Source: Elusimicrobiota bacterium
Lineage (GTDB): Bacteria > Elusimicrobiota > Elusimicrobia > Elusimicrobiales > UBA9959
Length of the DNA stretch: 64,000 nt
Reading direction: 5' to 3'
NCBI GenBank assembly: GCA_019135865.1
Contig: JAGVVD010000042.1
Location: 1 to 64,000 of the forward strand
Shown here: in pieces, positions 49,264-56,940 of the stretch
Layout: the number at the start of each line of letters is the position of its first letter
How positions within the stretch are numbered: the first letter of the stretch is position 1
Program-made: the position numbers and the translations under genes
The notes under the pieces: model-generated
Database searches by the model: none
Seen by the model: the letters and a program-made list of their open reading frames with translations, nothing else
What the model was told of the DNA's origin: nothing

Positions 49264-50148
49264 TCAGGAGGCTTCGCCCTCGAGGAAAGCCTTGAGCATC
49301 TTCATGTCCTCCCAGGTGTCGAGCTTGAGCTTCGGGTTCCTGAGAAGGGCGGCGGGATGATAGGTCGGCAGCAGCTGAATGTCGGAGTCGCCGCCGAAAA
49401 GGGTCCTGGGATAGACGTACCATTTGCCGCGCGTCCTGGAGACGCCTTCCTCCGTGCCGAGCAGGACCTTGGTGGCGACCGAGCCGAGGGTCACTATGCA
49501 GCGCGGCTTGATCAGGGCGATCTGCCTCTCGAGATAAGGACGGCACACGGCGATCTCCTCGGGCGACGGCGGCCTGTCGTTGCCGCGCGACTCCGGGTTG
49601 TCCGGGTTGACCATCGGATGGCACTTGACGATGTTGGCGATGTAGACTTCGGAGCGCTTCAGTCCGAGGACGGTGTCGAGGATCTTGTCGAGCAGCTGGC
49701 CGGAGCGGCCGACGAAAGGCTCGCCCTGGTGGTCCTCCTGGAAGCCGGGTCCCTCGCCCACGAACATCACTTTCGCCGAGGGGGAGCCCACGCCGAAAAC
49801 GGCGTTGAGACGGTGGCTGCCCAGCGGGCAGCGGCGGCAGCTCTTCACCAGGGCCTCCAGCTCGGCCAGTCCCGCGGCGGGACCGCCGTCCCGCGGGGCC
49901 GGGCCGGGGACCGGGGCGGACGAAGAACGGCCGGGCGCGGGGCGGCTCGGGGCGGCGGACGGAACGGCGGCGCGCGGCGCCCTGACGACGGGCGCCGGGC
50001 GGGCGGGGCCGCCGGGCAGTTCGTGCGGAGAGATATGCAGGTCCTCGTCGAGCCGCCTGATATGGGCGGCGAGGTCCCGGATCAGGGCGGCTTTGTCCGC
50101 GGTCGGCGCCGGGAGCTCCGAGACCGGCCGGATCAGTGCCCGCTTCAT
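49264..50148 (-). CDS. family 4 uracil-DNA glycosylase (Fe-S)
   Basis: The 294-residue base-excision enzyme removes uracil from DNA. The core has SCRRCPLG (cluster Cys pair), FVGEGPGFQEDHQGEPFVGRSGQLLD, VYIANIVKCHPM with a third Cys, and TYHPAALLRNP. A fourth cluster Cys lies in EEIAVCRPY. The first 90 residues are Pro/Ala/Arg-rich and probably disordered, an extension typical of this family in high-GC bacteria. It is 6 bases after rpoZ and upstream of priA, a DNA-maintenance group. Confidence 0.92.
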   Translation of the reverse strand: MKRALIRPVSELPAPTADKAALIRDLAAHIRRLDEDLHISPHELPGGPARPAPVVRAPRAAVPSAAPSRPAPGRSSSAPVPGPAPRDGGPAAGLAELEALVKSCRRCPLGSHRLNAVFGVGSPSAKVMFVGEGPGFQEDHQGEPFVGRSGQLLDKILDTVLGLKRSEVYIANIVKCHPMVNPDNPESRGNDRPPSPEEIAVCRPYLERQIALIKPRCIVTLGSVATKVLLGTEEGVSRTRGKWYVYPRTLFGGDSDIQLLPTYHPAALLRNPKLKLDTWEDMKMLKAFLEGEAS

Positions 50149-50154
50149 CGGATC

Positions 50155-50448
50155 TTACTCGGCCGCGGCGGACGCGCGGGGGCGCCTGGGGGCGGCTTCG
50201 CGCGCGGCGGCCTCGGCGGCCAGCTTGGCGGCGGCCTCTTCGACCTGCTCGCGGGCGACGCGGCCGTCGACGATGTCGAGCAGGGCCTTATCGATGAGCT
50301 GGGCCATAGGGAGGGAGCGGTTCTCCTCCTGGCGCTTTATCACGCGCGCCCATTTCATGGCGACCACCAGGTCCTTGTACTTGGAGGCTCCGTAATCGCA
50401 GATCTTCTTCTCCAGGAGCTCGGTCTCGGCGTTCTTTTCAGCGGTCAT
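50155..50448 (-). CDS. rpoZ: RNA polymerase omega subunit
   Basis: A 97-residue subunit that aids assembly of RNA polymerase beta'. SKYKDLVVAMKWARVIK matches the conserved SKYxLVxxAAKRAxxL segment and LIDKALLDIVDGRV the second helix. A C-terminal Ala/Arg-rich tail (AAREAAPRRPRASAAAE) is added. The ATG overlaps the gmk stop (ATGA), the standard gmk-rpoZ arrangement, which supports the call despite the small size. Confidence 0.85.
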   Translation of the reverse strand: MTAEKNAETELLEKKICDYGASKYKDLVVAMKWARVIKRQEENRSLPMAQLIDKALLDIVDGRVAREQVEEAAAKLAAEAAAREAAPRRPRASAAAE

Positions 50449-51095
50449 TTTTTCCTCCGTCGCGGGGAATTAAGTCTCTTCAGGTCTCTTTCGAATCTTC
50501 TCACGGCGTCGAGGTTGAGACGGGCCCGGCGGCATTCGGCGTCGGTTATCCCTATCACGTCCTCCACGGCCCGCTCCAGCGTGTCGTTGTAGACGATGTA
50601 GCCGAAACTGTCGGCTTCCCTGAGCTCCGCCGCTGCCGTGCGCATGCGCACGCTGATGCTCTCCGGGGCCTCGCCTCGGCCCGCCAGGCGGCGGCGCAGG
50701 GTATCCAGCGAAGGCGGCAGCAGGAAGACGGTCACGGCCTCCGGGAAAAGCCTGCGCACGGAACGCGCGCCCTTGACGTCTATGGTCATGACCGGTATGC
50801 GTCCGGCGTCCAGCACGTCGCGCACCGACTTGACCGGGGTGCCGTAGAGGTTGCCGTGCACGTTGGCCCACTCCAGCAGTTTCCCGTCCCGCCTGAGGTC
50901 GTCGAACTCGCGGGACGTGACGAAATAGTAGTCCCGGCCGTGCTTCTCTCCCGGGCGCGGGGCGCGGGTGGTGCAGGTGATGCTGAAGCCGAAGCGGGGA
51001 TCGCGCTTGAGCAGCTCCGCCCTGACCGTGGACTTGCCGCCGCCCGAAGGGGAGGAGACCACGAGGGGGAAATAGCGCTGCGTCTTTTTTTTCAC
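50445..51095 (-). CDS. gmk: guanylate kinase
   Basis: The 216-residue enzyme phosphorylates GMP to GDP. P-loop SSPSGGGKSTV near residue 14, TRAPRPGEKHGRDYYFV for GMP binding, GNLYGTPVKSV and the VMTIDVKGA segment are present. The length is standard. It heads the gmk-rpoZ-udg-priA run, with the ppdK terminator upstream. Confidence 0.94.
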   Translation of the reverse strand: MKKKTQRYFPLVVSSPSGGGKSTVRAELLKRDPRFGFSITCTTRAPRPGEKHGRDYYFVTSREFDDLRRDGKLLEWANVHGNLYGTPVKSVRDVLDAGRIPVMTIDVKGARSVRRLFPEAVTVFLLPPSLDTLRRRLAGRGEAPESISVRMRTAAAELREADSFGYIVYNDTLERAVEDVIGITDAECRRARLNLDAVRRFERDLKRLNSPRRRKK

Positions 51096-51113
51096 TAAGT
51101 GTCCGGTATTTAA

Positions 51114-51146
51114 GGGGCCGGCCGCCAGTTATGGCCGGCCGGCCCC
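51114..51146 (-). terminator. GC-rich hairpin after ppdK
   Basis: GGGGCCGGCC and GGCCGGCCCC pair between ppdK and gmk. On the minus strand it is followed by TTAAATACC rather than a T-run, so termination may be partial. Confidence 0.5.
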
Positions 51147-51165
51147 GCACTTTACCGCCCGGAGC

Positions 51166-53952
51166 TTACTTGTTCTTCCGGGGAGCTTTCAGCTGCGCCT
51201 GCGCCGCCGACAGTATGGCTATCGGCACGCGGAACGGGGAGCAGCTGACGTAGTTGAGGCCGGCCTTGTGGCAGAACTCCACCGAGGCCGGTTCGCCGCC
51301 CTGCTCTCCGCAGATGCCGATCTTGAGGTCCTTGCGGGTCCTGCGGCCACGCTCGACGGTGATCTTGATCAGCTCGCCCACGCCGTCCTGGTCTATCGTC
51401 TGGAACGGGTCGACCGGGATGATCTTGTGCTCGACGTACTCCTTGAGGAAGTACCCCGAGTCGTCGCGGGAGTAGCCGAACGTCATCTGCGTCAGGTCGT
51501 TGGTGCCGAAGGAGAAGAACTCCATGGCCTCGGCCAGTTTGCCGGCCATCAGGCAGGCGCGCGGGATCTCTATCATCGTGCCGACCATGTAGTTCACCTT
51601 CACGCCGTGCTTCTTGTACACCTCGGCGTAGACGCGGTGGATGATGGCGGTCTGGTGCTTCACCTCGTTCTCGAGCGAGACGACGGGGATCATGATGTCC
51701 GGGTACACCTTGACGCCTTCCTTGACCAGTTCGGCGGCGGCCTCGAGTATGGCGCGGGCCTGCGTCTCGGTGATCTCGGGATAGGTGACGCCGAGGCGCA
51801 CGCCGCGGTGGCCCATCATCGGGTTGGACTCGCGCAGCGCGGAGGCGCGGGCCTCCAGCTCCTCGTAGGAGATGCCCAGCGCCTGGCCGAGCTCCTGCAG
51901 CTTGTCCTTCTGGTGGGGGACGAACTCATGGAGCGGCGGGTCCATCAGGCGGATGGTGACGTGCAGGCCTTCCATGACCTTGAGCGTCGCCTTGATGTCG
52001 TTCTTCATGAACGGGAAGAGGCCGTCGAGGGCGGCCTTGCGCTCCGCCTCGGTCTTGGACATGATCATCTTGCGCAGCTGGAACAGCGCCTGGTCCGAGC
52101 CCTTGCCGTAGAACATGTGCTCGATGCGGAACAGGCCGATGCCCTCGGCGCCGAACTTGCGGGCGACCATGGAGTCGGCCGGGGTGTCGGCGTTGGTCCA
52201 GACCTTGAGCGCGCGGACCTGGTTGCAGAGCTTGAGGAACTCGCCCAGCATCGGGGACTCGCTGGCGTCGATCATCCCGAGCTTGTCCTTGTAGGCCAGG
52301 CCCTTGGAGCCGTTGAGGGAGATCCAGTCGCCCTCCTTGATCGTCTCGCCGGCGATGCGGAACTGCCTGGCCCCGTGCTCGATCTCGACGGCGGCGCAGC
52401 CGACGACGCAGCACTTGCCCCAGCCGCGGGCGACGAGCGCCGCGTGGGAGGTCATGCCGCCGCGGGCGGTCAGGATGGCCTCGGCGGCCCTCATGCCCTC
52501 GACGTCCTCGGGGTTGGTCTCCTCGCGGACGAGGATGACCTTTTTACCTTCCTTATGCCACTTCACGGCGTCCGCGGCGGTGAACACCACCTGGCCGACG
52601 GCGCCGCCGGGGCCGGCGGGCAGGCCCTTGCCGAGGACATGCGCTTTCGCTTCGGCCTTGGGGTCGATGATGGGGTGCAGCAGCTCGTCGAGCTGGGCCG
52701 GGGTGACGCGGTTGACCGCTTCGTCGCGGCTGATCAGCTTCTCCCTGTACATGTCGAGCGCCATGCGGACGGCGGCCGGGCCGTTGCGCTTGCCGACGCG
52801 GCACTGCAGCATCCACAGGCGGCCGTTCTCGACGGTGAACTCGATGTCGAGCATGTTGCGGTAATGCTTCTCGAGCTTGGCGCGTATCGCGGCCAGTTCC
52901 TTGTAGCAGGCGGGCGCGAGCTGCTCCATGGACTTGAGGTGCTTGGACTGCTCGGAGCGGCTGGGCTCGTTTATGGGGTGCGGGGTGCGGATGCCGGCCA
53001 CGACGTCCTCGCCCTGCGCGTTCTCGAGGAACTCGCCGTAGAAGTAGTTCTCGCCGGTGCCGGGATTGCGGGTGAAGGCCACGCCGGTGGAGGAGGAGTC
53101 GCCCATATTGCCGAACACCATGCTCTGCACGTTGACGGCGGTGCCCCACTCGGCGGGGATCTTCTCGATCTCGCGGTACTTGACGGCCTTGTTGCCCATC
53201 CAGGAGGCGAACACGGCGCCGATGGAGCCCCAGAGCTGGTCCATGTGGTTGTCCGGGAATTCCTTGCCGAGCTGCTCCTTGATCTTCGCCTTGAAGAGGC
53301 GGGAGAGCTCCTTCAGGTCGTCGGCGGACAGGTCGGTGTCGGACTTGGCGCCGCGCTTCTGCTTCATGTCCTCCATGATATGCTCGAGCTGCTTGCGGAT
53401 GCCCTTGTTGTCGGCGACCTCGATGCCGGCGGCCTTCTCCATGACGACGTCGGAGTACATCATGATCAGGCGGCGGTAGGAGTCGTAGACGAAGCGGGGG
53501 TTATTGGTCAGTTTGACCAGGCCGGGAATGGTGGCCTCGGTCAGGCCGCAGTTGAGGATGGTCTCCATCATGCCGGGCATGGAGCTGCGGGCGCCGGAGC
53601 GCACGGATACGAGCAGCGGGTTGGCCGGGTCGCCGAATTTCTTGCCGGTCAGTTCCTCGACGCGGCGGAGGTTCTTCTCGACATCGAGCCTGAGCTGCTT
53701 GGGATAGGTCCGCTTGTTGGCCCAGTAGTAGGTGCAGATCTCGGTGGTGATGGTGAAGCCCGGGGGGACGGGGAGCTTCAGGGCCGGGTGGCCGGCCATC
53801 TCGGCGAGGTTGGCGCCCTTGCCGCCGAGCAGGTTCTTCATGGACTCTTTGCCGTCGGCCTTGCCGCCGCCGAAAAAGTACACGAGTTTCTTGGAAAGTT
53901 TGGCTTTGCTGATCTTCTGCGCAGGTTTCTTCATAACGGCCGTCTTAGGCAT
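51166..53952 (-). CDS. ppdK: pyruvate, phosphate dikinase
   Basis: Interconverts pyruvate, ATP and phosphate with PEP, AMP and PPi, for glycolysis or gluconeogenesis. The 928-residue protein has the N-terminal ATP-grasp region (GGKGANLAEMAGHP, VPPGFTITTE, SVRSGARSSMPGMMETILN), the swivelling His domain with GGMTSHAALVARGWGKCCVVG (phospho-His) and the C-terminal PEP/pyruvate barrel (GLFRIEHMFYG, GHRGVRLGVTYPE, FSFGTNDLTQMTFGYSRDD). ATG 53952 follows AGGAG at 10 bases. A Lys-rich N-terminal extension of about 25 residues precedes the family core. Confidence 0.95.
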   Translation of the reverse strand: MPKTAVMKKPAQKISKAKLSKKLVYFFGGGKADGKESMKNLLGGKGANLAEMAGHPALKLPVPPGFTITTEICTYYWANKRTYPKQLRLDVEKNLRRVEELTGKKFGDPANPLLVSVRSGARSSMPGMMETILNCGLTEATIPGLVKLTNNPRFVYDSYRRLIMMYSDVVMEKAAGIEVADNKGIRKQLEHIMEDMKQKRGAKSDTDLSADDLKELSRLFKAKIKEQLGKEFPDNHMDQLWGSIGAVFASWMGNKAVKYREIEKIPAEWGTAVNVQSMVFGNMGDSSSTGVAFTRNPGTGENYFYGEFLENAQGEDVVAGIRTPHPINEPSRSEQSKHLKSMEQLAPACYKELAAIRAKLEKHYRNMLDIEFTVENGRLWMLQCRVGKRNGPAAVRMALDMYREKLISRDEAVNRVTPAQLDELLHPIIDPKAEAKAHVLGKGLPAGPGGAVGQVVFTAADAVKWHKEGKKVILVREETNPEDVEGMRAAEAILTARGGMTSHAALVARGWGKCCVVGCAAVEIEHGARQFRIAGETIKEGDWISLNGSKGLAYKDKLGMIDASESPMLGEFLKLCNQVRALKVWTNADTPADSMVARKFGAEGIGLFRIEHMFYGKGSDQALFQLRKMIMSKTEAERKAALDGLFPFMKNDIKATLKVMEGLHVTIRLMDPPLHEFVPHQKDKLQELGQALGISYEELEARASALRESNPMMGHRGVRLGVTYPEITETQARAILEAAAELVKEGVKVYPDIMIPVVSLENEVKHQTAIIHRVYAEVYKKHGVKVNYMVGTMIEIPRACLMAGKLAEAMEFFSFGTNDLTQMTFGYSRDDSGYFLKEYVEHKIIPVDPFQTIDQDGVGELIKITVERGRRTRKDLKIGICGEQGGEPASVEFCHKAGLNYVSCSPFRVPIAILSAAQAQLKAPRKNK

Positions 53953-54046
53953 GTTCGGTGTGCTCCTGGATACTCTGGATTGGCCGGTTTGGCCGGCCCG
54001 GTCCTTTGGGAGACCGTGCCCATATGATACTAAATCCTTATAGCGG

Positions 54047-54076
54047 TGGACAATCGCGGCGCCGGGGGGGTATAAT
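54047..54076 (+). promoter_or_regulatory. promoter for the EEP-family gene
   Basis: TGGACA (54047-54052), an 18-base GC-rich spacer and TATAAT (54071-54076) lie 17 bases before ATG 54094, which also has a purine-rich ribosome site. The ppdK promoter must lie in the same gap on the other strand. Confidence 0.65.
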
Positions 54077-54093
54077 CTGGTCGGGAGAGGGAA

Positions 54094-54846
54094 ATGCGCG
54101 TTAAATTCCTGACCATAAACCTGCACAAAGGCTTCTCGCCGCTCAACCGCCGTTTCTCGCTGCCGGCGCTGGGGGAACGCATCCACGCCACGGGCGCGGA
54201 CGTTATCTTCCTGCAGGAGGCGGTGGGGGAGAACGTGCGGAAGGCGGCGAAATACGCGCACTGGCCCTCCCGTCCCCAGCACGAGTACCTGGCCGGGACC
54301 TCCGGTTTCGACCATGTTTACGGCCGCAACGCCGTCTACGCGGCCGGACATCACGGCAACGCGATCGTCTCCAGGTTCCCGATACTGCTGACCGAAAGGA
54401 CCGACATCTCCACCAACCAGGTGGAGAAACGCGGGGCCCTGTACGCGGCGCTGGGCTTGCCGGGCGGCCGGACGCTGCACGCGCTCTGCCTGCACCTGGG
54501 ACTGCTCCGCGTTTCCCGCCGCAAACAGCTCTCGATGATAGCTGACTACCTTGAAAAACATGTCCCCGCCGGCGAGCCGCTGGTGGTCGCGGGCGACTTC
54601 AACGAATGGCGGCGGCGCGAACGGGACGAGCTGGAGGTCCGGCTGGGGATGCGGGACGCGGGCCACGAACTGCACGGGGGGAAACTGCGCACTTTTCCCT
54701 GCGCCTTCCCCTGTTTCCCGCTGGACAGGATATACCTGCGGGGTTTCCGTGTGCTGCGGGCGAAGGCGCTGCACGCCGGGGCCTGGCGCAATCTCTCAGA
54801 CCACGCCGCCTTCTACGCCGAGGCGGAGACCGTGGACCCCCTCTAA
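54094..54846 (+). CDS. endonuclease/exonuclease/phosphatase family protein
   Basis: The 250-residue EEP-superfamily protein has no signal peptide. Metal and catalytic residues are seen in FLTINLHKGF (Asn), VIFLQEAVG (Glu), GHHGNAIVS, LHLGLL (His), VVAGDFNEW (Asp, Asn) and LSDHAAFYAE (terminal Asp-His). This fold includes DNases, phosphoinositide phosphatases and cardiolipin-related enzymes; relatives in bacteria often sit next to cardiolipin synthases, but none is here. The substrate is unresolved. Confidence 0.85.
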   Translation: MRVKFLTINLHKGFSPLNRRFSLPALGERIHATGADVIFLQEAVGENVRKAAKYAHWPSRPQHEYLAGTSGFDHVYGRNAVYAAGHHGNAIVSRFPILLTERTDISTNQVEKRGALYAALGLPGGRTLHALCLHLGLLRVSRRKQLSMIADYLEKHVPAGEPLVVAGDFNEWRRRERDELEVRLGMRDAGHELHGGKLRTFPCAFPCFPLDRIYLRGFRVLRAKALHAGAWRNLSDHAAFYAEAETVDPL

Positions 54847-54865
54847 AACATCCGGTAAAAGCGCA

Positions 54866-54900
54866 AGGGGGGCGCGACATCACGTTGTCGCGCCCCCCTT
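54866..54900 (+). terminator. strong hairpin between convergent genes
   Basis: AAGGGGGGCGCGACA and TGTCGCGCCCCCCTT are perfect complements around a short loop, located between the EEP gene and the convergent ComEC-like gene. It can serve both directions, with A- and T-ends. Confidence 0.8.
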
Positions 54901-54925
54901 CTACGCTTTATATATGAACGCTCGG

Positions 54926-55909
54926 TTATTCGGCCGCGGCCATGCAGAGCAGGGGCGCGGCGGCCCTGAATTCCTGCGTACCGGAGAGGTCGGTGCGGAA
55001 GATCTCCGCGCCGGCCTCCAGCAGGCGGGAGACGGCCTCGGGATGCGGGTGCCCGTAGTTGTTGGCGCCGACCTCTATGTAGGCCCTCGCGGGACGGACG
55101 GCCGCCAGGAAAGGCGAGGTGGAGGAATACCTGCTGCCGTGATGGCCCACTTTGAGTATGTCGGAGCGGAGACCGGCGCCGTACTCCTTCACCAGCCGGG
55201 CCTCGACGTCCTCTCCCGCGTCGCCGGTGAAAAGCAGGGACGCGCCCGCGTGCTCGAGGCGCAGCGTGATGGAGCAGTTGTTGAGGGTCTCGCTGTTCTT
55301 GCTCGCGAAAGGCTCGTGGCAGGAACTGAGGACTTTCACTTCCACGCCGGCGGACCAGTCGAGCGAGTCGCCGGGAGCGGGATAAGCGGTCGTCACGCCC
55401 AGTTCCGCCGCCTTCGCCCTGACGGCGTCGTCGCCGGTGGCGGCGGAATTGTCCACGCGGGTGTCGTAGAAGGCGCCCACCGCGTAATTGGCGAAGACGT
55501 GCTGGAGCCCTTTGTAATGGTCGGAGTGGGGATGGGTCAGCACCACATGGTCTATGGAAGAGATCCCCCGTTCCTTCAGGAACAGCGCCAGCGGCCCGGA
55601 GGAGGACGAGGAGGGGCCCCCGTCTATGAGGGCGTTCCTGCCGTCCGGGAACTCCATGTAGATCGCGTCGCCCTGGCCGACGCTCACGAAATAGACGCTG
55701 AGGCCGGGGGCGGGGCGCAGCAGCGTCGCCTCCGGCGGCTCGGCGGCCGGCAGGGGCGCCAGGAAGGCGGCGGCGCTCTCCGCCAGGGAGGCCAGGGAAT
55801 CGAAGGCCTCCCCGGCGCGCGCCGGGGCGTAAAGAGAGACGGAAAGGAGGAACGCCGCGAATACGGACTTCAGGACGGCTGCGACATTATTCGACGCTGA
55901 ACGGGCCAT
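54926..55909 (-). CDS. secreted ComEC/Rec2-like metallo-beta-lactamase-fold hydrolase
   Basis: The product has 327 residues from ATG 55909, just after GAGGTGG. A signal peptide (VFAAFLLSVSLYAPARAGE) precedes the MBL domain: VYFVSVGQGDAIYMEFP, LIDGGPSSSSSG, LTHPHSDHYKGL (HxHxDH zinc motif), LLFTGDAGEDVE and LKVGHHGSRYSS. This is the stand-alone hydrolase found in ComEC, here without the transmembrane channel. It may be an extracellular nuclease or phosphodiesterase. Its upstream region holds the third GGNCC octamer array. Confidence 0.85.
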   Translation of the reverse strand: MARSASNNVAAVLKSVFAAFLLSVSLYAPARAGEAFDSLASLAESAAAFLAPLPAAEPPEATLLRPAPGLSVYFVSVGQGDAIYMEFPDGRNALIDGGPSSSSSGPLALFLKERGISSIDHVVLTHPHSDHYKGLQHVFANYAVGAFYDTRVDNSAATGDDAVRAKAAELGVTTAYPAPGDSLDWSAGVEVKVLSSCHEPFASKNSETLNNCSITLRLEHAGASLLFTGDAGEDVEARLVKEYGAGLRSDILKVGHHGSRYSSTSPFLAAVRPARAYIEVGANNYGHPHPEAVSRLLEAGAEIFRTDLSGTQEFRAAAPLLCMAAAE

Positions 55910-56027
55910 AGTATCCACCTCAGCAAGACTTACAACGCCTGGTATTCCGCGCCGAGTGGTGAATCCGGATTAAGGTCCGGAGGTGGATACTCCCCGGCCT
56001 ATCCCGGGGATTACACAGCGGCAGATA

Positions 56028-56097
56028 TAACCTATGGACAAAAGACCCTCCGGGCAAGGACCAAAGGGCCTATGTGTCCATAGGACCTTAGGCCTAT
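56028..56097 (-). promoter_or_regulatory. GGNCC octamer array and inverted repeat, region C
   Basis: On the minus strand the array reads GGCCTAA, GGTCCTAT, GGACACAT, AGGCCCTTT, GGTCCTTG in succession. CCTATGGACA (56031-56040) and TGTCCATAGG (56075-56084) form a 10-bp inverted repeat. It lies in the divergent gap between the secreted ComEC-like gene and trmJ; orientation is ambiguous because the motif is near-palindromic. Confidence 0.55.
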
Positions 56098-56168
56098 CGT
56101 CAAGTGCCGGGGCGTCCGGCCGGACGCCGCCCGGGGAGTACGCGCCCGCCGGCGGCGTTCCGTTTATG

Positions 56169-56174
56169 TAGAAT
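56169..56174 (+). promoter_or_regulatory. -10 box of a probable leaderless trmJ transcript
   Basis: TAGAAT is six bases before ATG 56181. The context TTTATGTAGAATATAGG nearly equals the -10 region at 36933-36950. No ribosome site fits. Confidence 0.6.
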
Positions 56175-56180
56175 ATAGGC

Positions 56181-56900
56181 ATGGCCGAAGAAACGACCCC
56201 GCCTTTAAGGATAGTCCTGGCCCGTCCGCGAAACCCCGTGAACATCGGGGCGGCGGCAAGAGCCATGGCCAACTTCGGCCTCTCGGACCTGGCGGCCGCC
56301 GCCCCTCACCCTCCGGTCTGGAAAGAAGCGCTGACCGAGAACCGGGCGGCCGTGGGGGCCGGGCACCTGCTGGACAGGGCGGCGGTATGCGGGTCCATCC
56401 CGGCCGCGGCGGAGGGCTGCTCCCTGGTCCTGGGCACTTCAGCGCTGAACAGGCGCAGCCCCGACAGGGAGGTCATACCCCTGCCGCTGGCCGCCGAATA
56501 TATAAGGAAGAACTCCGGCGGCGGACGCGCCGCGATAGTCTTCGGACCGGAAAAGCACGGCCTTACGGAGGAGGATCTCTCCCATTGCCGGGCCATCATA
56601 GCGGTGCCGACCGCCGACGCGCAGCCCTCCATGAACCTGGGGCACGCCGTGGCCGTGGTCTGCTATGAACTGGCGGGCAGGGCCGGTCCCGCGGGAGGCG
56701 GAAGGACGGCGCGGCCGGCCAGAGCGGCGGCTTCCCCGGGGGAACTGGATTCCACCGCGGCGGAGATCATCGGTTTTATAGAAAGGACCGGGGGCGGAAA
56801 ATCGCCGGCGCAGATACGGCGCGCCGTACAGGACCTGGCGGGGGAAAAAGAGGCCCTTTCGCTGCTGCGGCTGCTCGTCCGCAGGGCGTCGGATCCGTAG
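56181..56900 (+). CDS. TrmJ/SpoU-family RNA 2'-O-methyltransferase
   Basis: The 239-residue SPOUT-fold methyltransferase has VLARPRNPVNIGAAARAMANFG (motif 1), VIFGPEKHGLTEEDLSHC in the form AAIVFGPEKHGLT (motif 2) and VPTADAQPSMNLGHAVAVVCYEL (motif 3), forming the knotted SAM site. TrmJ modifies position 32 of tRNAs. The C-terminal 60 residues are an added helical domain as in TrmJ. Its start is 6 bases from a -10, so the transcript is likely leaderless. Confidence 0.88.
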   Translation: MAEETTPPLRIVLARPRNPVNIGAAARAMANFGLSDLAAAAPHPPVWKEALTENRAAVGAGHLLDRAAVCGSIPAAAEGCSLVLGTSALNRRSPDREVIPLPLAAEYIRKNSGGGRAAIVFGPEKHGLTEEDLSHCRAIIAVPTADAQPSMNLGHAVAVVCYELAGRAGPAGGGRTARPARAAASPGELDSTAAEIIGFIERTGGGKSPAQIRRAVQDLAGEKEALSLLRLLVRRASDP

Positions 56901-56940
56901 AACGGGGATCCCGGGCGCGGGGCTTCCGCCCCGGGCCGGT

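Noticed and set aside
51268-54027. A 919-codon plus-strand frame opposite ppdK
   Set aside because: Antisense of ppdK; low-complexity Leu/Val/Gly/Asp composition, no domain and no ribosome site.
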